This document shows positions 44,635 through 54,903 of a stretch of 64,000 nucleotides of DNA, in pieces. The notes under the pieces were generated by a model that made no database searches, was not told the DNA's origin, and saw nothing but the letters and a program-made list of their open reading frames with translations. Location: the NCBI GenBank assembly GCA_963787675.1, contig CAWBDV010000007.1:744001-808000 (forward strand). Direction: 5' to 3'. The stretch comes from JAJPKK01 sp963787675. Lineage in GTDB: Bacteria > Pseudomonadota > Alphaproteobacteria > Rhizobiales > Xanthobacteraceae. Every line of letters starts with the position of its first letter. Position 1 is the stretch's first letter. The translations under genes were made by a program, and so were the position numbers.

Positions 44635-47600
44635 ATGGGGACCGATAGCGACAGCCAGCCTTTGATCAACGGCCCCGCTCGGGAAGCAGCGGCGTCGATG
44701 CGCGGCTATTGGACCCAGGTCTGGCGAAGTGTCCTGACCTGGATGGACCTTGAAGATACGGAACGGCTCTATCTAGAAGGCGCGGAAGACATCGACCGGA
44801 TCGGTGGCTTCATCGCGGAAATCGTTCAGGTCAAGGACGTTGCAGCTAATGTCACCCTCAGATCCAGCGACGTTGTCGACGCAATCGGCAACGCCCTGGC
44901 GCATCAGGAGCGCAATCCGCGGCACACAATCAAGTTTCGGTTCCTAACCACGTCGGGAATCGGCGTCGAACACGGCGCGCCCTTCGGAGCCGGAATCGGT
45001 GGATTGCGTTTCTGGAACAGCAGCCGCCAGTTGGACGACGAGGCCGAGCGGGAGCGTACCGCGAGGATGATCGCGGACTTTCTTTTAGCCGAAGCAAAGG
45101 TCTCGACACCGGTTCAAAAATTCCTGCGAACGGCGTCGGACAGGCAAATCTGGACGCGGATGATCGCATCAGTCGAATGGGACACCCACGCCGGAGAAGC
45201 GGCGGAGGTTATTCGCGAGGTCAAAGACCGGCTTGTGGTCCTAGGGGAGAAGACTGGTGTTACGCCGGACAAGGCTGCTGACGTGGCGGAGCACCTCTAC
45301 GCCACTGCCTACGCGACAGCGACACGCCAGAAAGATCGGTATCTAACGCGCGCGGAACTGCTGCGGCTATTCCACGAGCGGACTCAGGTCTCGATGCCGG
45401 CAGCCACCGCGAACGCGCTTCTGGCCGCGCTTCCGCGGCATCTGGTTCCCGCCGGGCCGCTGCCGATGGCGATCGGTGGCAAGGCCGATCTGATCGGCCG
45501 TCCGCCGCCTTTGCCAACTCGCTATTACGCGCGGCGGGCGGTCATGGTCGACATTACGACCAAGCTTTCCTCCTATCCGGTGCTGGTCTTGCAGGGCGGC
45601 ACTGGCGTCGGCAAATCGATTGCAGCCGCCGGCCACACGGCTATGTCGACCTCGTCTTGGGGATGGGTTGATCTGCGTGGCGGGCGAGTTGCGGCCCTCG
45701 CCGAAGTGCTCGATCGCGTAGCCGGCGAGCTTGCCGCAGAGGATGGGCTCAGACATCTCGTGCTCGATGACATCGAGCTACCCGCAGATTCGCGTCTCCT
45801 GGAGACGCCGATTGCGCGAATTGCGGCCATTTTGGGCGAGCGTGGTGGCCAACTGGTGATCACCTCGGCTGTTGCGCTGCCGCAACGATTGTCGCTTGCG
45901 CTGGCATTGCCCGCGACCGGAGCGATGTTGATCCCGGCTTTTTCACGGGACGAGATCACCGAATTCCTGATCGCGCGGGGATGTCCGGGGGCACCAGTCG
46001 CGGGTTGGTGGGCGGCGTTCGTCGAACTGCACACAAGCGGCCATGCGCAGCTTGTGCATGCACGCATCGCCACGCTCGAAGCACAAGGCTTCCCGACACC
46101 GGACATGCAAAGCGTGATGGTGACGCCCTCCGACGTCGTTGAGGCGCGCGCCGAAGCGCGACAGCTGATTACAACGCTGGACGCCTCGGCGCGCGAGCTC
46201 ATTTACCGGCTGAGCATCACGATCCAGGCAATGTCGAAGCGCCAAGTGTTCGCAATTGCGGGCCAACTGCCGACGATCACCGAACCGGGACTGGCGTTAG
46301 ATAGGCTGGTGGGGCCGTGGCTGGAAATGATGGCGGAGGGGCTCTACAGGGTCTCGCCGCTGTTGCGTGGCGTCGGCCTCGAGGTTCAGGGCGAGGCTTG
46401 GGCGACGGCGATGCACAGTATTATAGCTCGTACGATTCTCGGCTTTCGCACGCTATCGCCGACAGATGTTTCAACGATCCTGTTCCATGCCATCGCGGCG
46501 CGGGACTGGTCGGCGGTGACACATCTGTCCTTCGGTATCCTCAGTTCGGACAATGAGACCTGGGAAGCCCTAGCGCAGAGCGCGGATTGGTTCGTGCTGG
46601 TCGGCACCGGCGGCGCGACACGCCCGGAGACAGATGTCTTCTCCCTCTTCCTCCTCCGGCTCTTGCAGTTCCGTCTGGCGGCCGCAGCCCACGACGACAA
46701 GGGCGCTGCGTCCGTGATCGCCTGCATGGACGAGGAATTACCCGCGACGGTCGAGGATATGCCTCTACGGCTGGCACGCCATTTCTTCCTCGGCCACGTC
46801 CTGCTGCGCACGGAAGTCAATCTGCCCATGGCGCAGCTCGTGGCGACGGGTCTCGAATACATCCGGCTCGGCGACGAATTGAAAGACGTGCTGGCCGGTG
46901 TCCATGAGCCCGAGTTCGATCGTGTCATGACCGGACCGGACGGCATTCCCGATCTGGCCGGGGTCGCCGGCTTTACGCTCACGCCACATCTGATGGATCG
47001 GCAAAGCCTGTCGGCATTATTGCAGGCATGCGAGGTGGTGGACGGGGCTGCAATACGTCGTCTTCTGTGGTTTGTTGGCGGCCAGGAATCGACAGCGCAA
47101 CTCATCTTCGACCGGGTGTGGCTGGCGGAGTTAAGATCGGCGACGCCGGATTGGATCGCATGCCGGGAGCTTTTCGAGGGCGCCTACGCGCTCGCGCGCA
47201 GCTGCGCGCTACCCGGGTTAGCGCAAGGGGCGGCCCGAGCGATTGCACGGCTGACTGATGAGAACCTCGACGATCCTGTGGAGGCGCTGCGGCGAGCGGA
47301 TGCGATGGCGGCGGAGATCGGGCCATCGCCGGGCCAGGACGATGCCCGCGCATCGATCCTGCTGCGCAAGGGTGATGCCACCCATGCGCTGGCAATCTGG
47401 CGCGAATTACTGCCGCGTTGGACGCCGCGAGACGAATTCGATCTCCAGCAGACCTTTTCGCATCGGCTGGCTGCGATCGCCGCGGCGCGCTTGGGTGAAT
47501 GGACGGAGGCCGCGGACTGGCTGCGCAGCGCACGCGCACTGACGGACGACGTCAACCAAGCGGTCTATTGTGCTGGTCTATTCGTCGACGAAGGTTTCGC

Positions 47601-48714
47601 GCGCTGGAAAGGCGGCGACAATCGCGGCGCGCTCAATTGTGCGGTCGAAGGCCTCACGGCGATCGACCGGCTGCCATCCGACGACGCCGATGAAAGTGCT
47701 TATCTCGTGCGAAAGCGCGCCGGCCACACGATTATGTGGATGGCCAATACAGCCGCCGGCACGCCACCCAAGGAGTTTTCGGAGCCGCCGCCGGCCTGTT
47801 GCAGCAGCCTGGAGCCTGTGAAGGAAGCCCGGCTGCCGTCGACGCCGAGCGATGCGACGTGGGTGCATGTGCTGGAATTCGAGTTTGTTACCGAGCTGGG
47901 CGATGCGCAATTCCAGGCACTTGAATCGCGGCTGAAGGCGTCGGCGTATGGCCTTATTCGTTTCATGTTCGACCGATTGCGTTTGCAGCACCGGCTGCGC
48001 AGCGTTGCCCTCGATGATTTCGTAGAAGTGCTTGGTGATTGGACAGATAGTTTTGCCCTGTGTCGCCGCTACTACAAGGAGAACGGTCTTGGCGCGGCGG
48101 ATCCTCTTCCGGCTGACGCACCGATGCCTGACCGCGATCAGGTCGATTCGGAGCTAGTCTTGAGTGGCATTTTGAACGCCGTGCTCTCGCTGGCGGCGCG
48201 TCGCACCGTCACGAGAGCAATGCTCGACCAATGGTCCTTGGGCGCGGCCCGCGCCCGGTTGTCGCCTATTGTCGATCCCTGGTTGGCATTCGTGGCGGCG
48301 CTATTTCTCGACAACACGATCGATGCGGAGACGGCGGTGCGCGATGCCTCACTGGCTTGGCCATGGCAGGCGGTTGCGTCAATCAGGATCGCCATTGACG
48401 CCGGAACGCGGCCGGCGGAACTACTGATGATCCACAATTATTGGACCAATGTGCTACCAAAAGTGGCACCCGGTTTGTTGGTCCTCGCCGATGTGGAGCT
48501 TTTGGTCACGACCGCCTGGCTTCGGCTTGCGCAGAACCGATTCTTACTTCGCGCACCTGCGTTGACTGTCCCGGCGATCGAACAAGCGTGCGCGAGCGCT
48601 GACACAGGGTGGCGCAAGATTGGAGAGGTTCTTCTTGCGGCGTGTGATGCGGTGCCGGCTGCTGTGCCGGCCGGGTTTCGGGAGCGATTTCAAGTGATGC
48701 TGCGCTCGCAGTGA
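44635..48714 (+). CDS. Cap4-like nuclease - STAND NTPase, Avs-like
   Basis: A 1,359-residue protein from ATG 44635. Residues 1-110 hold a PD-(D/E)XK core of the Cap4 type: YLEGAEDIDRI (Glu/Asp, 51-54) and IVQVKD (QVK, 65-67). Residues ~315-560 form a STAND-type NTPase: Walker A VLQGGTGVGKS (318-328) and Walker B HLVLDD (374-379). The remaining ~800 residues are helical and could be a TPR-like sensor. This is the layout of Avs proteins, which recognise a phage protein and then degrade DNA. It is the first of two large genes on this strand. The upstream TTG at 44599 is less likely. Confidence 0.8.
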   Translation: MGTDSDSQPLINGPAREAAASMRGYWTQVWRSVLTWMDLEDTERLYLEGAEDIDRIGGFIAEIVQVKDVAANVTLRSSDVVDAIGNALAHQERNPRHTIKFRFLTTSGIGVEHGAPFGAGIGGLRFWNSSRQLDDEAERERTARMIADFLLAEAKVSTPVQKFLRTASDRQIWTRMIASVEWDTHAGEAAEVIREVKDRLVVLGEKTGVTPDKAADVAEHLYATAYATATRQKDRYLTRAELLRLFHERTQVSMPAATANALLAALPRHLVPAGPLPMAIGGKADLIGRPPPLPTRYYARRAVMVDITTKLSSYPVLVLQGGTGVGKSIAAAGHTAMSTSSWGWVDLRGGRVAALAEVLDRVAGELAAEDGLRHLVLDDIELPADSRLLETPIARIAAILGERGGQLVITSAVALPQRLSLALALPATGAMLIPAFSRDEITEFLIARGCPGAPVAGWWAAFVELHTSGHAQLVHARIATLEAQGFPTPDMQSVMVTPSDVVEARAEARQLITTLDASARELIYRLSITIQAMSKRQVFAIAGQLPTITEPGLALDRLVGPWLEMMAEGLYRVSPLLRGVGLEVQGEAWATAMHSIIARTILGFRTLSPTDVSTILFHAIAARDWSAVTHLSFGILSSDNETWEALAQSADWFVLVGTGGATRPETDVFSLFLLRLLQFRLAAAAHDDKGAASVIACMDEELPATVEDMPLRLARHFFLGHVLLRTEVNLPMAQLVATGLEYIRLGDELKDVLAGVHEPEFDRVMTGPDGIPDLAGVAGFTLTPHLMDRQSLSALLQACEVVDGAAIRRLLWFVGGQESTAQLIFDRVWLAELRSATPDWIACRELFEGAYALARSCALPGLAQGAARAIARLTDENLDDPVEALRRADAMAAEIGPSPGQDDARASILLRKGDATHALAIWRELLPRWTPRDEFDLQQTFSHRLAAIAAARLGEWTEAADWLRSARALTDDVNQAVYCAGLFVDEGFARWKGGDNRGALNCAVEGLTAIDRLPSDDADESAYLVRKRAGHTIMWMANTAAGTPPKEFSEPPPACCSSLEPVKEARLPSTPSDATWVHVLEFEFVTELGDAQFQALESRLKASAYGLIRFMFDRLRLQHRLRSVALDDFVEVLGDWTDSFALCRRYYKENGLGAADPLPADAPMPDRDQVDSELVLSGILNAVLSLAARRTVTRAMLDQWSLGAARARLSPIVDPWLAFVAALFLDNTIDAETAVRDASLAWPWQAVASIRIAIDAGTRPAELLMIHNYWTNVLPKVAPGLLVLADVELLVTTAWLRLAQNRFLLRAPALTVPAIEQACASADTGWRKIGEVLLAACDAVPAAVPAGFRERFQVMLRSQ

Positions 48715-48726
48715 ACATGTTGTGAG

Positions 48727-48785
48727 GCGACTCAATTCCATAATTGAGACTCATCACTTCGAGATAATTGGCCAGCCCTAGTTGA
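48727..48785 (+). promoter_or_regulatory. duplicated 59 bp upstream element, copy 2
   Basis: Second copy of the 44500-44558 element, 12 bp after the STAND stop and about 204 bp before the proposed start of the PLD-like gene. The palindrome arms CTCAAT and ATTGAG are perfectly kept; the central base differs. Confidence 0.75.
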
Positions 48786-48988
48786 TTCGAGCCTCAGCGA
48801 CAGTGCGTTGCCAACTGACAAAGCCACATCGCTGGTCTAATGCTGACGAGACTTCCCATAACGCTTGTGGTGAGCTGCGGCGGACGGCGATCCGATCGCC
48901 CAGTGGTCAAAATCTAACGCTTGCCCAAAAAGCGGGCTCATTCCAGAGTCGCAACATGAGAATACGGAAGGGTGCTCATAAGGAATTG

Positions 48989-51900
48989 ATGACTCCCACA
49001 CTAGATGACCTGCTCAACGACGGTCGGCTGGCGCGACTGTTCTCAAAGGACGCTCGTCACTGCGCGTTGCAGCTGTGGATCTTGCAGATTAAGTCCGAGC
49101 AATCGATTGAAAATCGCGTAATTTACGGCCGCCTGCTCCCCTACAGCTATTCCAATGACAGCTGGTCCGCCAGCGACGACGATGACTTCCATACATTCGG
49201 ACGCGTCCAAGCACAGATTATCCGGCTCAACCTGTATGTCAAATGCATCCACTGTGCGGACCTCCTACGCCAGTTGAGCGCAGGCCGAACCGTCGCGGCA
49301 ATCAGCGAAGAATTGAAGCTCTGGCTCTCGGACCAGTTGAAAGTACGGTTCGGAACGACCGCGCTCGCAGCGGATGACCTGGTTTACCGCCCCGTCGCGT
49401 TCCTGCTCAACCGTGACGCGGTTGATCGGCGCTCGCCCTCCAGTCCACATGGCGGAGCCGGGGCTTTCAGCGCTTCGCTCACGCAGACCGACAAGGGGGC
49501 GCTGTTCCGCCTGGGTCCAGACTACGACGTTGCCTTGACTGCATCAGTGGTCAGGCAACTCAACGCAGAAACAGGCCTAGACTTCGGCGGCGCTGACACT
49601 ACCCGGTTCGGCGACTTGGAGTTGCTGGTCTTTCCTGCGCTGGATGACCTGGAGCGCCCCCTCCTGAGCGTGAGTTGGACCGATGCGCCGCGCGCCCTGG
49701 TCGCCCGATTCAATCCGATACAGCTGACGCACTTCAACGGTTTCCAATTCCGCTTGAGCGTAACGAACAACGGCCAGATCTTCTACTCGGGCATCGCAAC
49801 TGCAGAACGTGATCCGGAAGGTATGTTCGCGTGCAAGTTCGCGCAGAGCGACCAGCTGCGCGCCATGACCGATAGCACGGAGTTGGAGATCTTCGGCTTC
49901 CATAACGACCATTCCGGCGAGGGCACGCTGTGTTGCCGGTGGCGGATGGGGTACATTCGGGAGGTCCACCTTCAGGGTCATGTGGTGGGCCACGGTGCCA
50001 GCCCGGTCAGATTCGACTGGCTGGAAAAAACCACCCGGCCTTCCGCGTCGGCGCGGGTGAAGGCCGCCCTGACGATCAGTCGCGGCAAACAGGGATTTAC
50101 AAGCCGCGTGGGCGGGCGCGAAGCGGACCCTTGGGTTCCGGCTAACCGCGATCTAGTCTCCCTTTTTGTGAGACTCCATCCGCCGAAGTCAGAGGGGCGG
50201 TTCTTCCTGCGCTGGGGCCAGGGCGACGGCCAGGGGCGGCTGGAATTCGTGGAATGGCTGAAGGAGCTTCTCGCCAAGCACCAAGAGCACGAGGTAGTCA
50301 TTTTCGATCCCTATTTCGAGGACGCCGGCTTGGGTCTGGTGCTGCTCAGCGCGTCACCGAAGGCGGACTACATTGTCATCACCTCCTTGCCCAAGCCATC
50401 CAACGAAGGCGACACCACGTCAGGCGAATCCGATAAGCCTGCCCCGGGCCGGATCAACAATCTGATGGCGAGCTGCGAGCACAACCGCCACCTGATGAAA
50501 CGTATCAAGCTGCGCATTTACGGCTTGAAGGAAGGCCGGCTGCATGATCGCTACATCCTGATCATGGGACCGGACGGGTTACCGGTCGCAGGCTTCAACC
50601 TGTCCAACTCGCTTCAGAAGGCTGCTGAAAACTACCCCTTGCTCGTCACGCCGATCCCTGCCGATGTCCTGCTGAAGGTCGAGCAGTACAAGTCCGGGCT
50701 GGTGCTGGAGGCCCTGACAGCACAGCCCGAAGGCGAGACCGAGAATCCTTCCGTGCGCCTGCTGTTCGACTCCTCGGTGTCACCGCCGGTGCCGCCCCGG
50801 CGCTACGAGCCGCTGCGCTTCCTCGAAAAGCCCCAGGCCGCCGACGTGCTGAGCGTATGGACCGGCGAACCGTCGCTGTCAGGCCTGAGTGGCGATCCAT
50901 TGAAGGAGCGGATGGCGCTTCTTGGACTGCTCAAGGATAACTCTCTCGCGCTGCCCGAACAGCAAGGTCTCCGGAATTGCCTGGATCGGCAGGCGGGCGA
51001 TTTCTCAGACTTCACCGCGACCTGGGAGGTGCTCAGCGAGATCCTGGCGCACTCGCGCACCGAGGACGGCCGCTTCGGCGAGTTCGAATCCAAACATGCC
51101 TTTATGGAATTTCTTGCGCGGTTCCTCGAGTCATCGTTCAAGCGCGCGTATGGCGACGTGGACAAAGAATTGGCGCTAACGGAGGCCCGGCTGTTTATGG
51201 AACCGGTCGAGACCCTGCTCGCCAGTTCCTACCATCCGCATCATTTCTTCCATGCGGTGAAATACGCGGCCTTGACCTGGCCGGAGTACTACACCATCAA
51301 GTTCCTGTGGTGGTACGCCCCCGACGCCCTTCTGGCGATCGCCGAAACCCAAGCGGTCGGTGTGCCGACGGAGCCCCAGGTTCCGGACGCCATGCGGTTG
51401 TCCTTGTTGAGCCAGATTGTCAGTGAAATTTCGCTGTCGGTGCAATTCGACATCGGCGAGGGGCAGCGGGACCGGCTCGTTCGCAGCGGCAACGGTCTGC
51501 TGCAATGGATGGGCCTGAACGCAATTGAGATGCAGTTGGAAAAGCCGGGAGGGCTCGCAACCGTACTGCAGTTGGTGACCGCCTTTGCCCCTCCGGAGCG
51601 GGTGCGTGCCCTAGGCTGGATGGTTCATCACGCCGCACGGAATCCGAAGAAAGCCGAGATCTACAAAGGCCTGGTCGCGGCGCTTCACGAGGCACTGCCG
51701 CCGACCATCCCCGCCGAAGAGCTGAGGCGCTTGGTCGACTCCATGCGCGGGCAGCAATTGGCCTGGGCCGAGCCGTGGTTGTTCCAGGATGTGGTCTATC
51801 CCTTGTTGCAAAATGACCGTGCCAATACCAACGATGCCTGCGAGATCTGGGTTCAGGAGTTGGCTGCTTTGCTGGAGCCGGCACTGGGACACCGGTCGCG

Positions 51901-52309
51901 GCAGTTTGACCGATCTCGCGAGGGCCAGACGACCAATATCACCGCGTTCCTCTTCGCCTACAGCAGCCCCGAGCGACAGCAGGTCAGCCTGAAGTCGATG
52001 AAGGCGATCCTGAAGCGGCAGCAGCGGATCGTGCTACAGCCCCTCGCCAGCACCTCCGACTGGACACGGTGGGACAGTGCCCTGGTGGTCTCGATGTGGG
52101 TCCTGACCTTTACCCGATGGGGTCAGTATTACCTGCGCGGGCGCGGCATGACAGACCACGAGTTGGAGGAGCTGTCGCGCGAAGCCCGTGACCTAGCAAT
52201 GGTCAGGCCAATAAGCGAATGGCGGTCGATGCGCGCGGGCAATCAGGGTGAGCTCGCCGCGTTCCTCGACCAAGTGGAGCAGTTCCTGACCTCGAGCGAC
52301 GAGTTGTAA
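48989..52309 (+). CDS. phospholipase D-like protein (possibly VPA1262 family)
   Basis: A 1,106-residue protein. ATG 48989 has AAGGA 5 bp upstream; longer starts are open. Around residues 415-560 lies a PLD-type catalytic region: VVIFDPYFEDAGLGLVLLS, then RLHDRYILIMG with His519 and Arg521 in the HxK-like position, then AGFNLSNSLQKAAENYPLL. Only one such motif is visible, so it may act as a dimer. The N-terminal 400 residues start with LDDLLNDGRLARLF and ENRVIYGRLLPYSYS, which I recall as the VPA1262-type N-terminus; unverified. The C-terminal half is helical. Its position after the STAND gene and the shared upstream element suggest a two-gene defence system. Confidence 0.7.
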   Translation: MTPTLDDLLNDGRLARLFSKDARHCALQLWILQIKSEQSIENRVIYGRLLPYSYSNDSWSASDDDDFHTFGRVQAQIIRLNLYVKCIHCADLLRQLSAGRTVAAISEELKLWLSDQLKVRFGTTALAADDLVYRPVAFLLNRDAVDRRSPSSPHGGAGAFSASLTQTDKGALFRLGPDYDVALTASVVRQLNAETGLDFGGADTTRFGDLELLVFPALDDLERPLLSVSWTDAPRALVARFNPIQLTHFNGFQFRLSVTNNGQIFYSGIATAERDPEGMFACKFAQSDQLRAMTDSTELEIFGFHNDHSGEGTLCCRWRMGYIREVHLQGHVVGHGASPVRFDWLEKTTRPSASARVKAALTISRGKQGFTSRVGGREADPWVPANRDLVSLFVRLHPPKSEGRFFLRWGQGDGQGRLEFVEWLKELLAKHQEHEVVIFDPYFEDAGLGLVLLSASPKADYIVITSLPKPSNEGDTTSGESDKPAPGRINNLMASCEHNRHLMKRIKLRIYGLKEGRLHDRYILIMGPDGLPVAGFNLSNSLQKAAENYPLLVTPIPADVLLKVEQYKSGLVLEALTAQPEGETENPSVRLLFDSSVSPPVPPRRYEPLRFLEKPQAADVLSVWTGEPSLSGLSGDPLKERMALLGLLKDNSLALPEQQGLRNCLDRQAGDFSDFTATWEVLSEILAHSRTEDGRFGEFESKHAFMEFLARFLESSFKRAYGDVDKELALTEARLFMEPVETLLASSYHPHHFFHAVKYAALTWPEYYTIKFLWWYAPDALLAIAETQAVGVPTEPQVPDAMRLSLLSQIVSEISLSVQFDIGEGQRDRLVRSGNGLLQWMGLNAIEMQLEKPGGLATVLQLVTAFAPPERVRALGWMVHHAARNPKKAEIYKGLVAALHEALPPTIPAEELRRLVDSMRGQQLAWAEPWLFQDVVYPLLQNDRANTNDACEIWVQELAALLEPALGHRSRQFDRSREGQTTNITAFLFAYSSPERQQVSLKSMKAILKRQQRIVLQPLASTSDWTRWDSALVVSMWVLTFTRWGQYYLRGRGMTDHELEELSREARDLAMVRPISEWRSMRAGNQGELAAFLDQVEQFLTSSDEL

Positions 52310-52386
52310 GAACTTCCTATAATTCCCGTGGTGCATTCGGGCGGATCAAGATCGGCTTAGCCTTCTGCTCTTCAAGGCCAGGTCCC

Positions 52387-52803
52387 TTAGGTCACTCTTG
52401 CGGAGGCAAGTCGTATCATTTCAAGACCCTGCTTTAATGCAGCCACATCGTCGGCTTTAGGTTCCCAACCGTGTTGTTTTGCTTTGTGCGAATGCGCCAA
52501 GTATTTCCTTTTCTCATTGATGTCGAACAGCCGCTTGGTCACGCCGGAACAACCCATCGGCTTACCTTTCTCGTCCACGAAATATGCCTCAAATCTCGGC
52601 CACAGCGCCTTTACAATCATCACCAATTGAAGGTACGTCGCCTGCGAAAAGTCCAAGGCTCCAATCTGCCTATTGTGCAGCTTTTCTCGAACCTCCTTGG
52701 GAAGAAGATCGAAAAACTTGTCATCGCCGTTTTTACGTTCGAGAACTGTCTCAATAAGTACGCCAAGCCGCGCCTCAAGTTCGCTTAACAGTTCAATAGA
52801 TGT
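52387..52803 (-). pseudogene. 5'-truncated HEPN-like protein
   Basis: The clear part is the 89-residue C-terminus (DFSQATYLQLVMIVKALWP, INEKRKYLAHSHKA). The frame continues upstream as plausible protein (LLSELEARLGVLIETVLERK) to about 52803 but has no start codon before a stop at 52834. The RKYLAHSH stretch resembles the end of a HEPN domain of the Swt1 type. The 5' end was lost at a junction with the ParB-like fragment. Confidence 0.65.
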
Positions 52804-52805
52804 AA

Positions 52806-54137
52806 GCGTATGGTCGGCTGAGCGCCACGACGATCAGGCGGCGGCTGGCGCTGAATGATCTGTGCAAGGAAGCCAAGGCCGCGCTGAGCGCGGGCGCGAT
52901 CACGCTCTCGCAAGCCGAGGCGCTGACCTTGGGCAGTGACGAGGCGCAGCGCGATATCGTCAAGGACATCGAGTTCGGCGATGAATTCTCGGTCGAGGGC
53001 ATCAGGACTGTCCTCTTGGACAATCGCCCCACATTGGCCTTGGCGATCTTCCCGGTGGAGCAATATACCGGGACCATCACCACCGACTTGTTTGCCGAGG
53101 ACGAGACTTCCTACTTTGACGATGCCGAGCAGTTCTTCGCTCTGCAAAAGGACGCGGTCGAGGAATTGAAAAAGCACCACGAGGAATCCGCCGCATGGGT
53201 GGACGTGACGGAAGGCTGGCACGTTCCCGAGTGGAAATACCGCAAGGCGCGCAAGAACCAGAAATCGGGCGTGCTCATCAATCTCGCCCCTTCGGGCCGG
53301 GTTGAGATCAGGGAAGGTTTGCTCCGTCCCAAGATCGAGAAGGAAACCGCCGAGGCGATTGCCGAGAATCCGGCAGCGCCCGTGAAGGTCAAAGCGGCCT
53401 ATCCCAAGTCGCTGTGCGCCTGTATCGCCCACCACAAGGCGGCAGCACTCGCAGAAATCCTGCTGTCCTCCCCGCGCGCGGCGCAGGAAGTGATGATCGT
53501 GCGGACCTTGAAGGAATTTCGCCCGCACGAGTCATTCAGGGCGCTGGCAAAGGAAGCCGACCCGCAAAGTGCTTACCGCGTCCTTGAAACACAGGCTCTT
53601 CAATTCGCGGGCCGGTTCGGGTTCGAGATCGAACCCGGGGAGTCGGTGTGGGACAGTTTCCCGCCAGCATTCACCGATGAACTGACCTTGTACGAAGCGG
53701 TTCGGGGTTTTTCGGATCACGACCTCGCGCAGTTGCAAATCCTTCTGACTGCGTTGTCGTTCGGGCAGGAGGTTTGCGACCGGCTCGATACGAGTGATTC
53801 CCTGTTCAACCGCGTGGCGCGGGATTTGAGCGTGGATATGAAGAACCACTGGCGACCGGATGCGGCTTTCTTCGGCAAGCGTAACCGGGAGCAGTTGGTG
53901 TCCATCGCCATCGAGTGCGGCTACGCCGAGGGCAAGGGGCAGGTGTCGTCCTACAAAAAGACCGACCTCGTGAATTGCCTCATCCGGCATTTCCAGAACG
54001 CGAAGGCGGCAGCGGAGCCGACCCCGGCGCAGATCAAGGCGCGGGAGTGGTTGCCCGAGGCGATGCTGTTTCCCGCCGTCGATAGGGACGCGCCCGCCGC
54101 AACAGAAGTTGACGACGACGAGGAAAATGTTGAATAG
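52806..54137 (+). pseudogene. 5'-truncated ParB-like partition protein
   Basis: Open from 52806 with no start before 52929. The first residues YGRLSATTIRRRLALNDL look like a ParB helix-turn-helix. The rest (EWKYRKARKNQKSGVL, LDTSDSLFNRVARDLS) is typical of the C-terminal regions of plasmid/phage ParB-like proteins. The N-terminal CTPase/ParB-box part is gone. It ends at a bidirectional terminator. A protein from the TTG at 52929 is possible but improbable. Confidence 0.65.
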
Positions 54138-54147
54138 TCACTGACAG

Positions 54148-54191
54148 ACACGGCCCGAGCAGCCTTCCCCGCTTCGGGCCGTGTTTATTTT
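54148..54191. terminator. bidirectional intrinsic terminator
   Basis: Eleven-base perfect arms ACACGGCCCGA and TCGGGCCGTGT around a 15 nt loop, then TTATTTTT on the plus strand. It lies between the convergent ParB-like and 155-residue genes, whose stops are 10 and 1 bases away. Confidence 0.85.
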
Positions 54192-54652
54192 TCGGGAAGC
54201 GAAATCAACGGGCCATCCTTGCGATGGCCCGTTCCCGTTAGAAGCTTCGAGGCCGTGCCGCCGGGCGGGATTTCGCAGAGGATCGCGACCAGCTTATTGA
54301 TCGTGAATTCTTCCTCGGGACGCCACAGCGCAAGGAATGACGGCAGATCGTCTTTGAGCCCGAGACGGTAGCTCCGGACATGCCACTTCACCTGTTCTGA
54401 ATTCCCCGCCAGATCAACGAGGCGCTGCGCGTCCGCGCTGTTGATCGCTGCGCCATGCAGATGCAGATAGAACCCGTCTCCGAATTTTGACTCATAGACA
54501 TCCTCGTGCAGGACCGCCCAGACGGTGAGCGTACCGCCCGCGTCCCTAATGCGCGCGCGCACGGCATCGACCATCGCGGGCGTGAGTTCGGTTTCGCCGG
54601 GATGTTTCGGCGGGCCGATATGCAGGACATTGCGCTTGTCTTCAGAGGACAT
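54185..54652 (-). CDS. hypothetical protein, 155 residues
   Basis: Intact protein with an alpha/beta layout (VDAVRARIRDAGGTLTVWAV, FYLHLHGAAINSADAQRLVD). Seems soluble. It lacks known motifs. Convergent with the ParB-like fragment. Confidence 0.6.
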   Translation of the reverse strand: MSSEDKRNVLHIGPPKHPGETELTPAMVDAVRARIRDAGGTLTVWAVLHEDVYESKFGDGFYLHLHGAAINSADAQRLVDLAGNSEQVKWHVRSYRLGLKDDLPSFLALWRPEEEFTINKLVAILCEIPPGGTASKLLTGTGHRKDGPLISLPEK

Positions 54653-54903
54653 CAGTCAGGTCCGCGCGATGCGAGAACGGACACTTTCTCGCAACTGGCA
54701 GACGCTGGCAAGGCGGGCAAAAGGGAGGGGGATTTTTCGTATGTTTTCTCGTCCGCATACGATCGTAATATTTGCGCCGAATTCTGTAATCAAAGGCGCA
54801 TCATTCTGTCGAATATTTGCGGGTGCGTTGACCACATAAATAATTTCAGGCTCTCTCAACGGGAATATTTGGAGGAGTTTATTTCTCGGGGGAGAGTTAT
54901 TTC

